A stretch of 64,000 nucleotides of DNA from Natronolimnohabitans innermongolicus JCM 12255 (GTDB lineage Archaea > Halobacteriota > Halobacteria > Halobacteriales > Natrialbaceae): NCBI RefSeq assembly GCF_000337215.1, contig NZ_AOHZ01000003.1:1-64000 (forward strand). Direction: 5' to 3'. Each line of letters opens with the position of its first letter. Positions within the stretch are counted from its first letter, which is position 1. Below the pieces are notes generated by a model. It made no database searches, was not told the DNA's origin, and worked only from the letters and a program-made list of their open reading frames with translations. Both the position numbers and the translations under genes were made by a program. Below are positions 9,150 through 19,619 of the stretch, piece by piece.

Positions 9150-10517
9150 TTACAGGTTCGCGTCGAGCCAGTCGGCGAAGTCTCCGCTCAGGAACTCGGC
9201 GTACTCAACGAGGCCGAGGTACAGCGAGACGATCAGCACGATGATGATCGGGACGCGGATGGCCCAGATCCAGGCCTGACCGAGACCGCCGAGATCGCCG
9301 ATCCCTTTCTCGAGTTCGTCCACGGCGACCTGTGGAGCGACCCAGCCGACCAAGATTGCGAGCAGCAGCGCGCCCAGAACCAGCAGGATCGAGTCGGCGA
9401 AGTAGTCGAGCAGGTCGATGAAGATGATGTCCCACGTAGCCGGGACGCCGAGCAGGTAGATCGCACCGCCCATGCCGACGGCGGCCTTCCACCGATCGAT
9501 TCCTATCTCGTCGATCGCGTACGATGTGACGACCTCGAGCAGCGAGATCGCACTCGAGAGTGCGGCGATCGCGACGGTACCGAAGAAGACGATGCCGAGG
9601 AGTCGACCACCGGTCACGTCCGCGAACGCCTCGGTCATCGAGATGAAGATCACCGACGGTCCGGGGTCAGCGGGATCGACGCCCGCACTGAAGAGAACCG
9701 GGAAGACGAGCAGGCCAGTCAGGAACGCGATCCCGGTGTCGAAGCCGATGATCGTCGCGCCGTCTTTCGCCAGGTTCCGGTCCTCGCCGAGATAGGAGGC
9801 GTAGGTGATCATGACACCCATCCCGAGCGAGAGGGTGAAAAACGCCTGTCCGGCGGCAGCCGGCAGAATATCCGTCCACTCGTCGGCGATCACGCCGAAG
9901 TCAGGCGAGAGGTAGTACTCGTATCCGGCACCGGCGTCGGGGAGGGTGAAAGCCCAGACCGACAGGCCGATGAGCAGGACGATCAGCGCGGGGACCATCA
10001 CCTTCACGGCCAGTTCGATCCCGCGGCGGACTCCGAGCGCGACGATGCCGACCGTCGCGATCATGAACACCGTGTGGAGAAGGAACGCGTCCAGTCCGGC
10101 GGTCAGATCGCCGAACATCGCCCCCGCCTCGCCGTAGGCCTCGAGGTGACCCCCGTAGCTGTCGCGGAATCCCTCGAGGAAGTATCGAACGAACCAGCCG
10201 GCGATGACGCTGTAATACGAGAGAATAACGAATCCGGTTATGATGAAGACCCCACCGACGTACTTCCAGGCGTTCCCACCGTACTTGAGCAACGCACCCA
10301 CCGGATTGCGTTCGGTTTTTCGTCCGATGACGAACTCCATGAGGATTGCCGGGAATCCAACCAGTGCGATGAAAAGAAGGTAGACCAACAGAAATGCGGC
10401 CCCGCCCCCTTCACCGGTGACGAACGGGAATCGCCAAATGTTTCCTAACCCGACCGCGCTACCCACGGCGGCCAGGATGAATCCTGTACGTGTTGCCCAT
10501 GTTTCTCGTTGAGCCAT
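9150..10517 (-). CDS. neurotransmitter:sodium symporter (SNF) family transporter
   Basis: This 455-residue membrane protein is a complete prokaryotic NSS/SNF transporter of the LeuT fold. The hallmark VGLGNIWRFPFVTGEGGG lies at residues about 20-38, where sodium and substrate bind, and roughly 11-12 hydrophobic segments follow. It would import an amino acid or similar solute with sodium. The frame extends upstream to 10655, but the Met at 10517 (MAQRETWATRTGFILAAVG) is the family start and has a TATA box 29 bp upstream. A perfect 19-bp palindrome lies between the TATA box and the start, which suggests a repressor site. Confidence 0.94.
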   Translation of the reverse strand: MAQRETWATRTGFILAAVGSAVGLGNIWRFPFVTGEGGGAAFLLVYLLFIALVGFPAILMEFVIGRKTERNPVGALLKYGGNAWKYVGGVFIITGFVILSYYSVIAGWFVRYFLEGFRDSYGGHLEAYGEAGAMFGDLTAGLDAFLLHTVFMIATVGIVALGVRRGIELAVKVMVPALIVLLIGLSVWAFTLPDAGAGYEYYLSPDFGVIADEWTDILPAAAGQAFFTLSLGMGVMITYASYLGEDRNLAKDGATIIGFDTGIAFLTGLLVFPVLFSAGVDPADPGPSVIFISMTEAFADVTGGRLLGIVFFGTVAIAALSSAISLLEVVTSYAIDEIGIDRWKAAVGMGGAIYLLGVPATWDIIFIDLLDYFADSILLVLGALLLAILVGWVAPQVAVDELEKGIGDLGGLGQAWIWAIRVPIIIVLIVSLYLGLVEYAEFLSGDFADWLDANL

Positions 10518-10520
10518 ACC

Positions 10521-10550
10521 CCACTCTTTGAAAGAGTGGACACATATAAC
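10521..10550 (-). promoter_or_regulatory. promoter with palindromic operator for the sodium symporter
   Basis: On the minus strand a TATA element (gttatatg, centred about 10546) lies 29 bp from the ATG at 10517. Between them, at 10521-10539, is the perfect palindrome ccactctttgaaagagtgg (9-bp arms, 1-bp centre). It overlaps the expected transcription start, where a bound dimer would block transcription. The regulator is unknown. Confidence 0.6.
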
Positions 10551-10778
10551 TTTTCGTGAAGCCAAAACTCTCCCTCGGATCGGGGATAGCCACCGATGCT
10601 CGCCCGTTTCAGATTTCCGTAGATATGTTAGGAATGTGGTTGAAACGATTTTCACACAACCGACATCACTGCCGGGTCGTTTGTTTTCGTCTGGTTATTA
10701 ATCGTGAAGGTATTACGGAATCCTTTTCCTGTTGGTCATCACAGAAGGTCGTATGAGACAGACAGGGGTGTTCCCAGC

Positions 10779-12717
<1,939 letters not shown>

Positions 12718-12902
12718 CCGCCGGCCGATTCGAAAATCGCCCCTCGAGTGTCGAGACGCGATTTCCGATCCACGACCACCGATTTGCGGCAGCATAGTTC
12801 TCGGCGTAGACGCGAATCCAACGCTGGCAGCAGCGGCGATGGCAACAGTTCGCCGGTCTCGAGGCCGAACGGTCGGCTCTGATCACCGACGGTGAATGAA
12901 TG

Positions 12903-12910
12903 CTATTAAG
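12903..12910 (+). promoter_or_regulatory. TATA box for the 62-residue membrane protein
   Basis: ctattaag is centred about 28 bp upstream of the ATG at 12935, fitting a leaderless transcript and supporting that start over the upstream ATG at 12896. Confidence 0.5.
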
Positions 12911-12934
12911 AGACACCGGGAACAACCCCCCGCT

Positions 12935-13123
12935 ATGGCCACGCAAACCGAGTCATCGACGGACATGGGTGTTGGACTGGCGCTCGCGCTCGGCGCGGTC
13001 GCTGCGATCGGTGCGATCTTGATGTTTATCGGCGCACCCGATATGACCGCCGCCTGGGGCTTCGCCGCGGCGATGATCTTCAGCGCACTCGCGGTCGTCG
13101 GCATCCACATCTACTGGGACTGA
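12935..13123 (+). CDS. small two-helix membrane protein, haloarchaeal family
   Basis: This 62-residue protein starts MATQTESSTDMGVGLALALG and has two hydrophobic segments (about residues 11-30 and 36-58) ending in HIYWD. It resembles a haloarchaeal family I recall as DUF7525; no function is known. The start at 12935 is favoured over 12896 because of a TATA-like element 28 bp upstream. It lies between the pccB/pccX pair and pccA, but it has its own promoter and no evident link to carboxylation. Confidence 0.75.
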   Translation: MATQTESSTDMGVGLALALGAVAAIGAILMFIGAPDMTAAWGFAAAMIFSALAVVGIHIYWD

Positions 13124-13187
13124 GCCCATTCGTCCGCGCTCGCTCGCTTTCGAACCACCACCCGAACCGGTGAACCGAGACTGCACG

Positions 13188-13200
13188 CTTAACAGTTAAG
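13188..13200. promoter_or_regulatory. palindrome upstream of winged-helix gene
   Basis: cttaacagttaag is a perfect 13-bp palindrome centred 37 bp upstream of the ATG at 13231, near the expected TATA/BRE position. A binding site for the small winged-helix protein is possible but only inferred. Confidence 0.35.
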
Positions 13201-13230
13201 AGCGACGACGCCCTAGCCCCTCCACGGACG

Positions 13231-13455
13231 ATGACCGACTACTCCGACGAAGAGCAGCGAATTCTCTCACATCTTCGAGAGAGCGCCGCCCGAGGCGAAC
13301 AGTACTTCCGGGCGAAAAACATCGCGGACGCCATCGGACTCTCGTCGAAACAGGTCGGCGCCCGACTCCCCCACCTCGCGGAGAAATCGGACGACGTCGA
13401 CATCGAAAAGTGGGGTCGTGCCCGCTCGACGACGTGGAAAGTCACCCTGAGCTAG
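13231..13455 (+). CDS. winged-helix protein, haloarchaeal family
   Basis: This 74-residue protein reads as a small winged helix: helices in EEQRILSHLRESAARG and RAKNIADAIGLSSKQVGARL, a recognition-helix-like QVGARLPHLAEK, and a C-terminal WGRARSTTWKVTLS wing. It resembles a conserved haloarchaeal family that I recall as DUF7123. It may bind DNA, but no target is known. Upstream at 13188-13200 there is a perfect palindrome, cttaacagttaag, around the expected promoter; it could be a self-regulatory site. Confidence 0.8.
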   Translation: MTDYSDEEQRILSHLRESAARGEQYFRAKNIADAIGLSSKQVGARLPHLAEKSDDVDIEKWGRARSTTWKVTLS

Positions 13456-13544
13456 GTCGCCGACCGCGACTGCCGCGTCTTCGGCGCCACCCCGCTCGGT
13501 GTCGGTGCGGGAAGTCGGCTCCGGCCGAACAGTCCGGTCCGCGG

Positions 13545-13553
13545 TTTTTTTAT
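13545..13553 (+). promoter_or_regulatory. TATA box of SRPBCC gene
   Basis: ttttttatc is centred about 27 bp upstream of the ATG at 13577. It supports a leaderless start there rather than the longer open frame from 13499. Confidence 0.5.
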
Positions 13554-13576
13554 CGCAGACTCCCGGAGATAGGCCT

Positions 13577-14020
13577 ATGACTGTACGCGTCGACCGGTCG
13601 TTCGAACTGTCGGCACCCCCCGAACGCGTCTGGGAGTTCATCGCCGATCCGGAGAACCGCGCGCAGGCGATCAGCGTCGTCCAGGAGTACACGGCCAACG
13701 ACCCGGCCGGCCGACAAGTCACCTGGCACGTCGAACTGCCGATCCCGCTCGTTCGGAAGACGGTCACCGTCGAAACCGAAGACGTCACGCGCGACCCGCC
13801 GTCGTACGTCGAGTTCGTCGGTCGCTCGAAGGTACTGAACGTCACCGGCGAACACGAAATCGTCGAAACCGACGACGGCAGCCGCCTCGAGAACCGGTTT
13901 ACCGTCGACGGAAAGCTCCCCGGCGTCGAGAAGTTCTTCAAGCGGAACCTGGACGGCGAACTGCGGAACCTCCAGCGCGCGCTCGAGGCCGACCTCCGGT
14001 CGACGGCGTCGGAGCGGTGA
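13577..14020 (+). CDS. SRPBCC (START-like) family protein
   Basis: This 147-residue protein has the SRPBCC/polyketide-cyclase-like pattern: N-terminal TVRVDRSFELSAPPERVWEF followed by IADPENRAQAI, central beta-strands, and a long C-terminal helix (FFKRNLDGELRNLQRALEAD). Such folds hold a hydrophobic ligand cavity; the ligand is unknown. It starts at 13577 with a TATA box about 27 bp upstream and ends 4 bp before the nitrilase-fold gene, so the two are co-transcribed. Confidence 0.88.
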   Translation: MTVRVDRSFELSAPPERVWEFIADPENRAQAISVVQEYTANDPAGRQVTWHVELPIPLVRKTVTVETEDVTRDPPSYVEFVGRSKVLNVTGEHEIVETDDGSRLENRFTVDGKLPGVEKFFKRNLDGELRNLQRALEADLRSTASER

Positions 14021-14024
14021 ACGG

Positions 14025-14903
14025 ATGAGCGACTATACCACACCCACGACGGACACGACGAACGGGAACGAATCGACCGCCGAATCGCGGACGCTTCGAC
14101 TCGCGCTGGCCCAACTCGAGGTCGAACCGACCGCCGTCGAGGCGAACGTCGACCGAGCGCTCGAGGCGATCGGTCGCGCCGCCGAACGCGGCGCGGATCT
14201 CGTCGCCCTGCCCGAACTGTTCAACGTGGGCTACTTCGCGTTCGATAGCTACGAACGGCTGGCCGAACCGCTCGAGGGGGAGACGTTCGAGCGGATCCGG
14301 GAGGCGGCGGCGGAACGCGACGTCGCCGTCCTCGCGGGGAGCATCGTCGAGGACCTGGCAGCGACCGAGTCGGCCGCGAGGCCGGCCGACGAGGGGCTCG
14401 CGAACACGACGGCGCTGTTCGACGCCGACGGCGAGCGACGGCTCGTCTACCGAAAACACCATCTCTTTGGCTACCAGTCGGCCGAGTCGGAGCTGCTGGT
14501 CCCCGGCGAGCGAATCGAGACGGCCACCGTCGCCGGCGTTACGATCGGTGCGACGACCTGCTACGATCTCCGGTTCCCGGCGCTCTACCGGCAGCTGATC
14601 GACGACGGGGCGGAGCTCCTTCTGATCCCGAGCGCGTGGCCGTATCCGCGAATCGAACACTGGGAGACGCTCTCGCGAGCGCGCGCGATCGAAAACCAGG
14701 CGTTCGTCGCGACGATCAACGGCTCGGGACGGTTCGACGACGCCGACGCGACCCTCCTCGGCCGCTCGACGGTCTACGACCCCTGGGGGACGACGCTCGC
14801 CTCGAGCAGCGACGAGCCGACGCTCGTCGTCGCCGACCTCGACCTCGAGGCAGTCGCACGCGTTCGCGAGGAGTTTCCCGCGCTTCGGGACCGCCGACTG
14901 TAA
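14025..14903 (+). CDS. carbon-nitrogen hydrolase (nitrilase superfamily)
   Basis: This 292-residue protein carries the nitrilase-superfamily catalytic triad: Glu in LVALPELFN, Lys in VYRKHHLFG and Cys in TTCYDLRFPALYR. Such enzymes hydrolyse amides of small molecules such as omega-amides, N-carbamoyl amino acids or formamides. The region after the Cys (LLIPSAWPYPR; RARAIENQAF) is like the omega-amidase/NIT-like branch, but the substrate cannot be decided. A 22-residue low-complexity N-terminal tail precedes the domain. It is the second gene of a two-gene unit with the SRPBCC protein (4-bp gap). Confidence 0.93.
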   Translation: MSDYTTPTTDTTNGNESTAESRTLRLALAQLEVEPTAVEANVDRALEAIGRAAERGADLVALPELFNVGYFAFDSYERLAEPLEGETFERIREAAAERDVAVLAGSIVEDLAATESAARPADEGLANTTALFDADGERRLVYRKHHLFGYQSAESELLVPGERIETATVAGVTIGATTCYDLRFPALYRQLIDDGAELLLIPSAWPYPRIEHWETLSRARAIENQAFVATINGSGRFDDADATLLGRSTVYDPWGTTLASSSDEPTLVVADLDLEAVARVREEFPALRDRRL

Positions 14904-15218
14904 TCTCGCGACGCGGCGGGCGGGAGCCGACCGCTGACTTTTTATTGCGCGGCGCCGTCTGTCCGGATGCCGGTTGACGGCGCTTTTCACGTCCCGACCG
15001 GCACTGCGCGTCGCTCCGGCCCGTCGCACGCTCGTCTCCCGGGAACGAGCGGCTTCGACTCCGCGTCCCGCGCCCGCGTCTCCTCTCCCCTCGTCCACGT
15101 CCCTTTCGGCGCCTGAAACCGTTTCTCGAGCGCTATCAGTAGCTCGACTGGACTCTCGTCGTCGGGCGACCCGTTGCGAAAAAGTAAGGTAGTGGGTTAT
15201 CGTGTGATTCAATCAGGA
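14904..15218 (+). other. intergenic region upstream of pccA with a TATA-like box
   Basis: There is no convincing gene here. A T-rich element (ttttatt, about 14939-14945) lies 25 bp upstream of an ATG at 14967 that opens a 49-codon frame rich in Arg, Ser and Pro (MPVDGAFHVPTG...). That composition is unlike the acidic genes around it, so the box more likely starts a leader for pccA. A weaker AT patch near 15190 could be a second promoter for pccA. Confidence 0.4.
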
Positions 15219-17054
15219 ATGTTCAGGAAGGTTCTGGTCGCGAACCGCGGGGAGATCGCCGTTCGAGTGATGCGGGCGTGTGAGGAGTTGAACATCGGCA
15301 CAGTCGCCATCTACTCCGAGGCCGACAAGGACTCGGGCCACGTTCGGTACGCCGACGAGGCGTACAACGTCGGTCCGGCGCGCGCGGCCGATTCGTACCT
15401 CGACCACGAGGCGGTTATCGAGGCCGCACGAAAGGCCGACGCCGATGCCATCCACCCCGGCTACGGCTTCCTCGCGGAGAACGCCGAGTTCGCAGGGAAG
15501 GTCGAAGACGCCGAGGGAATCACCTGGGTCGGTCCGTCGGCCGAGGCGATGGAGAGCCTCGGCGAGAAGACCAAAGCCCGGACGATCATGAACGAAGCCG
15601 ACGTGCCGATCGTCCCCGGGACCACGGACCCCGTTACCGACCCCGAGGAGGTCAAAGCCTTCGGCGAGGAACACGGCTATCCGATCGCCATCAAGGCCGA
15701 AGGCGGCGGTGGCGGCCGCGGGATGAAGGTCGTCTGGGACGAAAGCGAGGCCGAAGACCAACTCGAGAGCGCCCAGCGCGAGGGTGAGGCGTACTTCGAC
15801 AACGATTCGGTCTACCTCGAGCGCTACCTCGAGAACCCGCGACACATCGAGGTCCAGATCGTCGCCGACGAACACGGCAACGTCCGCCATCTGGGCGAAC
15901 GCGACTGTTCGCTTCAGCGCCGCCACCAGAAAGTCATCGAGGAAGGTCCCTCCGCGGCCCTGACCGACGAACTCCGCGAGGAGATCGGCGAGGCCGCCCG
16001 TCGCGGCGTCGCCGCCGCGGACTACACCAACGCCGGGACCGTCGAGTTCCTCGTCGAGGAAGCGCCCGGCCGCGGCCCCGACGAGCCCCTCGGCCCCGAC
16101 GCGAACTTCTACTTCCTCGAGGTCAACACCCGGATCCAGGTCGAGCACACCGTCACCGAGGAGATCACGGGCTACGACATCGTCAAGCGCCAGATCCGGA
16201 TCGCGGCGGGCGAGGAACTCGACTTCGAACAGGACGACGTCGAGATCGACGGCCACGCGATGGAGTTCCGCATCAACGCCGAGAACGCGGCCAACGACTT
16301 CGCGCCCGCGACCGGCGGCACGTTAGAGACGTACGACCCGCCGGGTGGAATCGGCGTCCGAATGGACGACGCGCTCCGCCAGGGCGACGAACTCGTCACC
16401 GACTACGACTCGATGATCGCGAAGCTGGTCGTCTGGGGCGAGGACCGCGACGAGTGTATCGAGCGCTCGCTGCGAGCCCTGCGGGAGTACGAGATCGACG
16501 GCATCCCGACGATCATCCCGTTCCACCGGCTGATGCTCACCGACGAGGAGTTCGTCAACAGCACGCACACGACGAAGTATCTCGACGAGGAAATCGACGA
16601 GAGCCGCATCGAGGAGGCCCAGGAGCAGTGGGGCGGCGACACCGGCGACGGCTCCGGCGACGACGAGGAGAGCGTCGAACGCGAGTTCACCGTCGAGGTC
16701 AACGGCAAGCGCTTCGAGGTCGAACTCGAGGAACACGGCGCGCCAGCCATCCCGGCTGGCGACGTCGACGTCGGTGGCGGCCAGGCCGAACCGCCCCAGC
16801 CCGCCGGCGGCGACAGCGGCGGCGCGGATCTCGAGGGCAGCGGCGAGACCGTCGACGCCGAGATGCAGGGGACCATCCTGGACATCGAGGTCGAGGAAGG
16901 CGACGAGGTCGCCGCCGGCGACGTACTCGTCGTCCTCGAGGCGATGAAGATGGAAAACGACATCGTCGCCTCGAAGGGCGGCACCGTCACCGACATCGCC
17001 GTCGAGGAAGACCAGAGCGTCGACATGGGCGATACGCTCGTCGTCCTCGAGTAA
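15219..17054 (+). CDS. pccA: acyl-CoA carboxylase biotin carboxylase/BCCP subunit (PccA)
   Basis: This 611-residue protein fuses biotin carboxylase and biotin carboxyl carrier protein. The ATP-grasp part shows [13 protein letters not shown] near residue 165, [16 protein letters not shown] near 228 and [16 protein letters not shown] near 300. A linker of about 100 residues, rich in Gly, Asp and Glu, leads to the BCCP domain with the biotinylation motif EAMKM (Lys about 577). It carboxylates its own biotin with ATP and bicarbonate for PccB. The start at 15219 ([16 protein letters not shown]) is the classical one. It is separated from pccB/pccX by four unrelated small genes, so the subunits are not one operon. 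No biotin protein ligase gene is visible in the window. Confidence 0.95.
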   Translation: MFRKVLVANRGEIAVRVMRACEELNIGTVAIYSEADKDSGHVRYADEAYNVGPARAADSYLDHEAVIEAARKADADAIHPGYGFLAENAEFAGKVEDAEGITWVGPSAEAMESLGEKTKARTIMNEADVPIVPGTTDPVTDPEEVKAFGEEHGYPIAIKAEGGGGGRGMKVVWDESEAEDQLESAQREGEAYFDNDSVYLERYLENPRHIEVQIVADEHGNVRHLGERDCSLQRRHQKVIEEGPSAALTDELREEIGEAARRGVAAADYTNAGTVEFLVEEAPGRGPDEPLGPDANFYFLEVNTRIQVEHTVTEEITGYDIVKRQIRIAAGEELDFEQDDVEIDGHAMEFRINAENAANDFAPATGGTLETYDPPGGIGVRMDDALRQGDELVTDYDSMIAKLVVWGEDRDECIERSLRALREYEIDGIPTIIPFHRLMLTDEEFVNSTHTTKYLDEEIDESRIEEAQEQWGGDTGDGSGDDEESVEREFTVEVNGKRFEVELEEHGAPAIPAGDVDVGGGQAEPPQPAGGDSGGADLEGSGETVDAEMQGTILDIEVEEGDEVAAGDVLVVLEAMKMENDIVASKGGTVTDIAVEEDQSVDMGDTLVVLE

Positions 17055-17754
17055 CGCGGACTCGCGCGGCGACGACGGGCTGACGACTGCTACCCCCGTC
17101 GGTCGGTTCGCAGACCGACTCGTTTTGCTGCCGTTGGCGACCCGACTACAGTAGTGTACATGTGCGGCCCAACCGTCATCTCGGGTCGCACGAACCGATA
17201 GCTACACGCGGCCTCGAGCGACGTCAGGTCGACGCCCGACGGGCGCCGCGTGATCGGACCGACGACTGGTCAGTCACTCGGTCCGGACGATTCCGAGCCG
17301 TCGGGACGCCACCGGGAGGCGGTCGATGCGGGCGCTGCCCGCACGTGGTGGAAGTTCAGTCGATGCGTCTCCCGTGGTCTGCCCGTTTTGCGATCGTTTC
17401 CGCGTGACCGGCAGGACCGTTCTGCGTTTCCGCCGAGACAGCGGGAACCGCGGGTTCGCTTTGCGCCTCGCGACTCGAGGGGGTCATAGAGCACGCTCGT
17501 CCGTTTCGTCGCTGCATTCTCCGCGAACCACCCTTCGGACGGCTCTCAGGCGGCTACGATCGACCGAGTCGAGGCTACGCGTGTATCTAATCGATAACAA
17601 TTAGATCTGTAGATATATTCGGAAGTATTAAATTACAACTCTAGATTAATACTGTTGTGATCACACCAACTCTCCGAACGGACGGACAGTGCCGTATCGA
17701 CCGAGTTACGCGGACGACGCTGCGACCGCGGCGACGACTGACGGAGGTCACGCG
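17055..17754. other. 700-bp non-coding stretch
   Basis: I see no convincing gene. The open frames here are short, arginine-rich and without ribosome-binding or TATA signals. The last 100 bp (17585-17660) are strikingly AT-rich (ttagatctgtagatat, gtattaaattac, ctagattaatac) and probably hold the promoter of the beta-propeller gene at 17755, possibly with a leader of up to 80 nt. Confidence 0.5.
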
Positions 17755-19587
17755 ATGAACAACGCGGCGCTCGACCGGCGTCGACTGTTGCAACTGACCG
17801 CGACGGGCGTCGTCGGCGCGGCGGCCCTCTCGAGTAGCGGGTTGGGTAGCGCGCGTTCGCTCGACGTCGATCCCGGGGAGAAGCGATGGTCGTTCGAGAC
17901 CGACTTCGGGATCACGCGGTCGTCGCCGACAGTTGTCGGCGGGACCCTCTACGTTGGCGGCCGAGACGGACGCGTCTACGCGCTCGACGCGGACGACGGC
18001 GGCGAGGAGTGGACGTACGAGACCGACGGACTGATTCTTCCCTCGCCGGCAGTCGTCGCCGGGACCCTCTACGTCGGGAGCAACGACGGCCACGTCTACG
18101 CGCTGGACGCGGACGACGGGAGCGAGGAATGGATCTTCGAGACGGACCTCGAGGCGGAGTTCGAACACGTCTGGTCGTCGCCGGCGGTTGCCGATGGTAC
18201 CGTTTACGTTGGTGGCAAAGACGGGACCGTCTACGCGATCGACGCGGACGACGGCAGCGAAGAGTGGCGGTTTACCGATCCCGAGGATTGGATCGTTTCC
18301 TCGCCGACGGTAGCGAACGGGACCGTCTACATCGGCAGCGGCTCGTTCTTCAACGAGGCGCAAGCGACCGTTTACGCACTCGACGCGGCCGACGGCACCG
18401 AGCAGTGGTCGTTCGAAGCCGGCGACTACGTCGCCTCCTCACCGACCGTCTACGACGGGACCGTCTACGTCGGTGACGCCGATTCTCGAACCGTCGGTGG
18501 ATCCACGCCAGAAACAGGAGCGGGTGCCTCGAGTCCGTCGTCGATAGCGACGGAGACGCCCGCGGCACGCCCAGCGAGGGTGGATGCGACCGACGGGACT
18601 GATCTGCGGTCGGGGACCACCCACGCCTCCGTCCGAACGGTCGGCGCCGGATCGGTCGGCACCACGACCGAACAGGAGACGGAACCGTTCGGAAACGTCT
18701 ACGCGCTCGACGCCGACGATGGCACCGAGAAGTGGTCGATCGAGACGGACGACGTCGTCCGGTCGTCGCCGACGGCGTTCGACGGCACCGTCTACATCGG
18801 GAGCCGAGACAGTAACCTGTACGCCCTCGACGCGGCCGACGGCACCGAACAGTGGACGTTCCGGGCGGGGGAAACCATCGAATCCTCCCCGACGGTCGCC
18901 GACGGACTGGTCTTCGTCGGCAGTTACGACGGCAACATCTACGCCGTCGATACGGACGACGGCAGCGAGGAGTGGGTCTTCGAAACGGACGGCAACATCA
19001 GGTCTTCACCGACGGTCGTCGACGGCACGCTTTACATCGGCGCCGACGGGGGTCACGGTGGCGAGGACGTCAATATCTACGCGATCGGTGCCGGCGTCGA
19101 CGGCTCGAGCGAGGGCTCGCGCCTCGCAAGCGGTACGCTCGGCAATCACGCCGAGTGGGTCGACCGCGCCGTACCGGGCCCCGACGCTGCGTTCTCGGTC
19201 GAACCGTCGGAGCCCGGCGTCGACGACTCGGTCACCTTCGACGCCGCCCCTTCGACGGGCGATATCGACAGCTACGAGTGGGCATCGACGGACGTCGACG
19301 CGTTCCCCGAGCGCGGCGAATCGGTTACACACACTTTCGAGGAACCGGGTACATACGACGTGACGCTAACCGTAACGATCGGGTCGCTCCGCGACTCGGT
19401 CACGGAGACGGTCACGGTAGCGGAATCGGACGAAGGAGGCGACGATGCCGACGGCGACGACGACACCGACGACGATGCCGGCGACGGCGTTCCCGGATTC
19501 GGCATCGTGGGAACGCTCTCGGGGATCGGTGGTGCGGGCTATCTTCTGCGACGACGACTCTCTGGCGACGATTCGCGAGACCACTGA
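17755..19587 (+). CDS. secreted PQQ-like beta-propeller protein with PKD domain and PGF-CTERM-like tail
   Basis: This 610-residue protein begins with a twin-arginine signal (DRRRLLQLTATGVVGAAAL) and should cross the membrane folded through Tat. It then has about eight WD/PQQ-type blades with units such as VYALDADDGSEEW and SSPTVVDGTLYVG. A low-complexity insertion of some 70 residues (Ser/Thr/Ala/Gly rich, 18480-18690) interrupts the fifth blade. A PKD domain follows (DAAFSVEPSEPGVDDSVTFD; HTFEEPGTYDVTLTVT). The C-terminus has an acidic stalk and VPGFGIVGTLSGIGGAGYLL plus RRR, a PGF-CTERM-like sorting signal for archaeosortase A and lipid anchoring. An upstream in-frame GTG at 17689 is less likely because it would bury the Tat signal. 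Function unknown; it converges with a rhodanese lipoprotein gene 33 bp away. Confidence 0.9.
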   Translation: MNNAALDRRRLLQLTATGVVGAAALSSSGLGSARSLDVDPGEKRWSFETDFGITRSSPTVVGGTLYVGGRDGRVYALDADDGGEEWTYETDGLILPSPAVVAGTLYVGSNDGHVYALDADDGSEEWIFETDLEAEFEHVWSSPAVADGTVYVGGKDGTVYAIDADDGSEEWRFTDPEDWIVSSPTVANGTVYIGSGSFFNEAQATVYALDAADGTEQWSFEAGDYVASSPTVYDGTVYVGDADSRTVGGSTPETGAGASSPSSIATETPAARPARVDATDGTDLRSGTTHASVRTVGAGSVGTTTEQETEPFGNVYALDADDGTEKWSIETDDVVRSSPTAFDGTVYIGSRDSNLYALDAADGTEQWTFRAGETIESSPTVADGLVFVGSYDGNIYAVDTDDGSEEWVFETDGNIRSSPTVVDGTLYIGADGGHGGEDVNIYAIGAGVDGSSEGSRLASGTLGNHAEWVDRAVPGPDAAFSVEPSEPGVDDSVTFDAAPSTGDIDSYEWASTDVDAFPERGESVTHTFEEPGTYDVTLTVTIGSLRDSVTETVTVAESDEGGDDADGDDDTDDDAGDGVPGFGIVGTLSGIGGAGYLLRRRLSGDDSRDH

Positions 19588-19619
19588 GGAATAGCAATCG
19601 AAAGTGCCCGCTCGTCGGC

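Noticed and set aside
14967-15116. 49-codon frame upstream of pccA
   Set aside because: Arg/Ser/Pro-rich, no acidic bias; more likely leader sequence.
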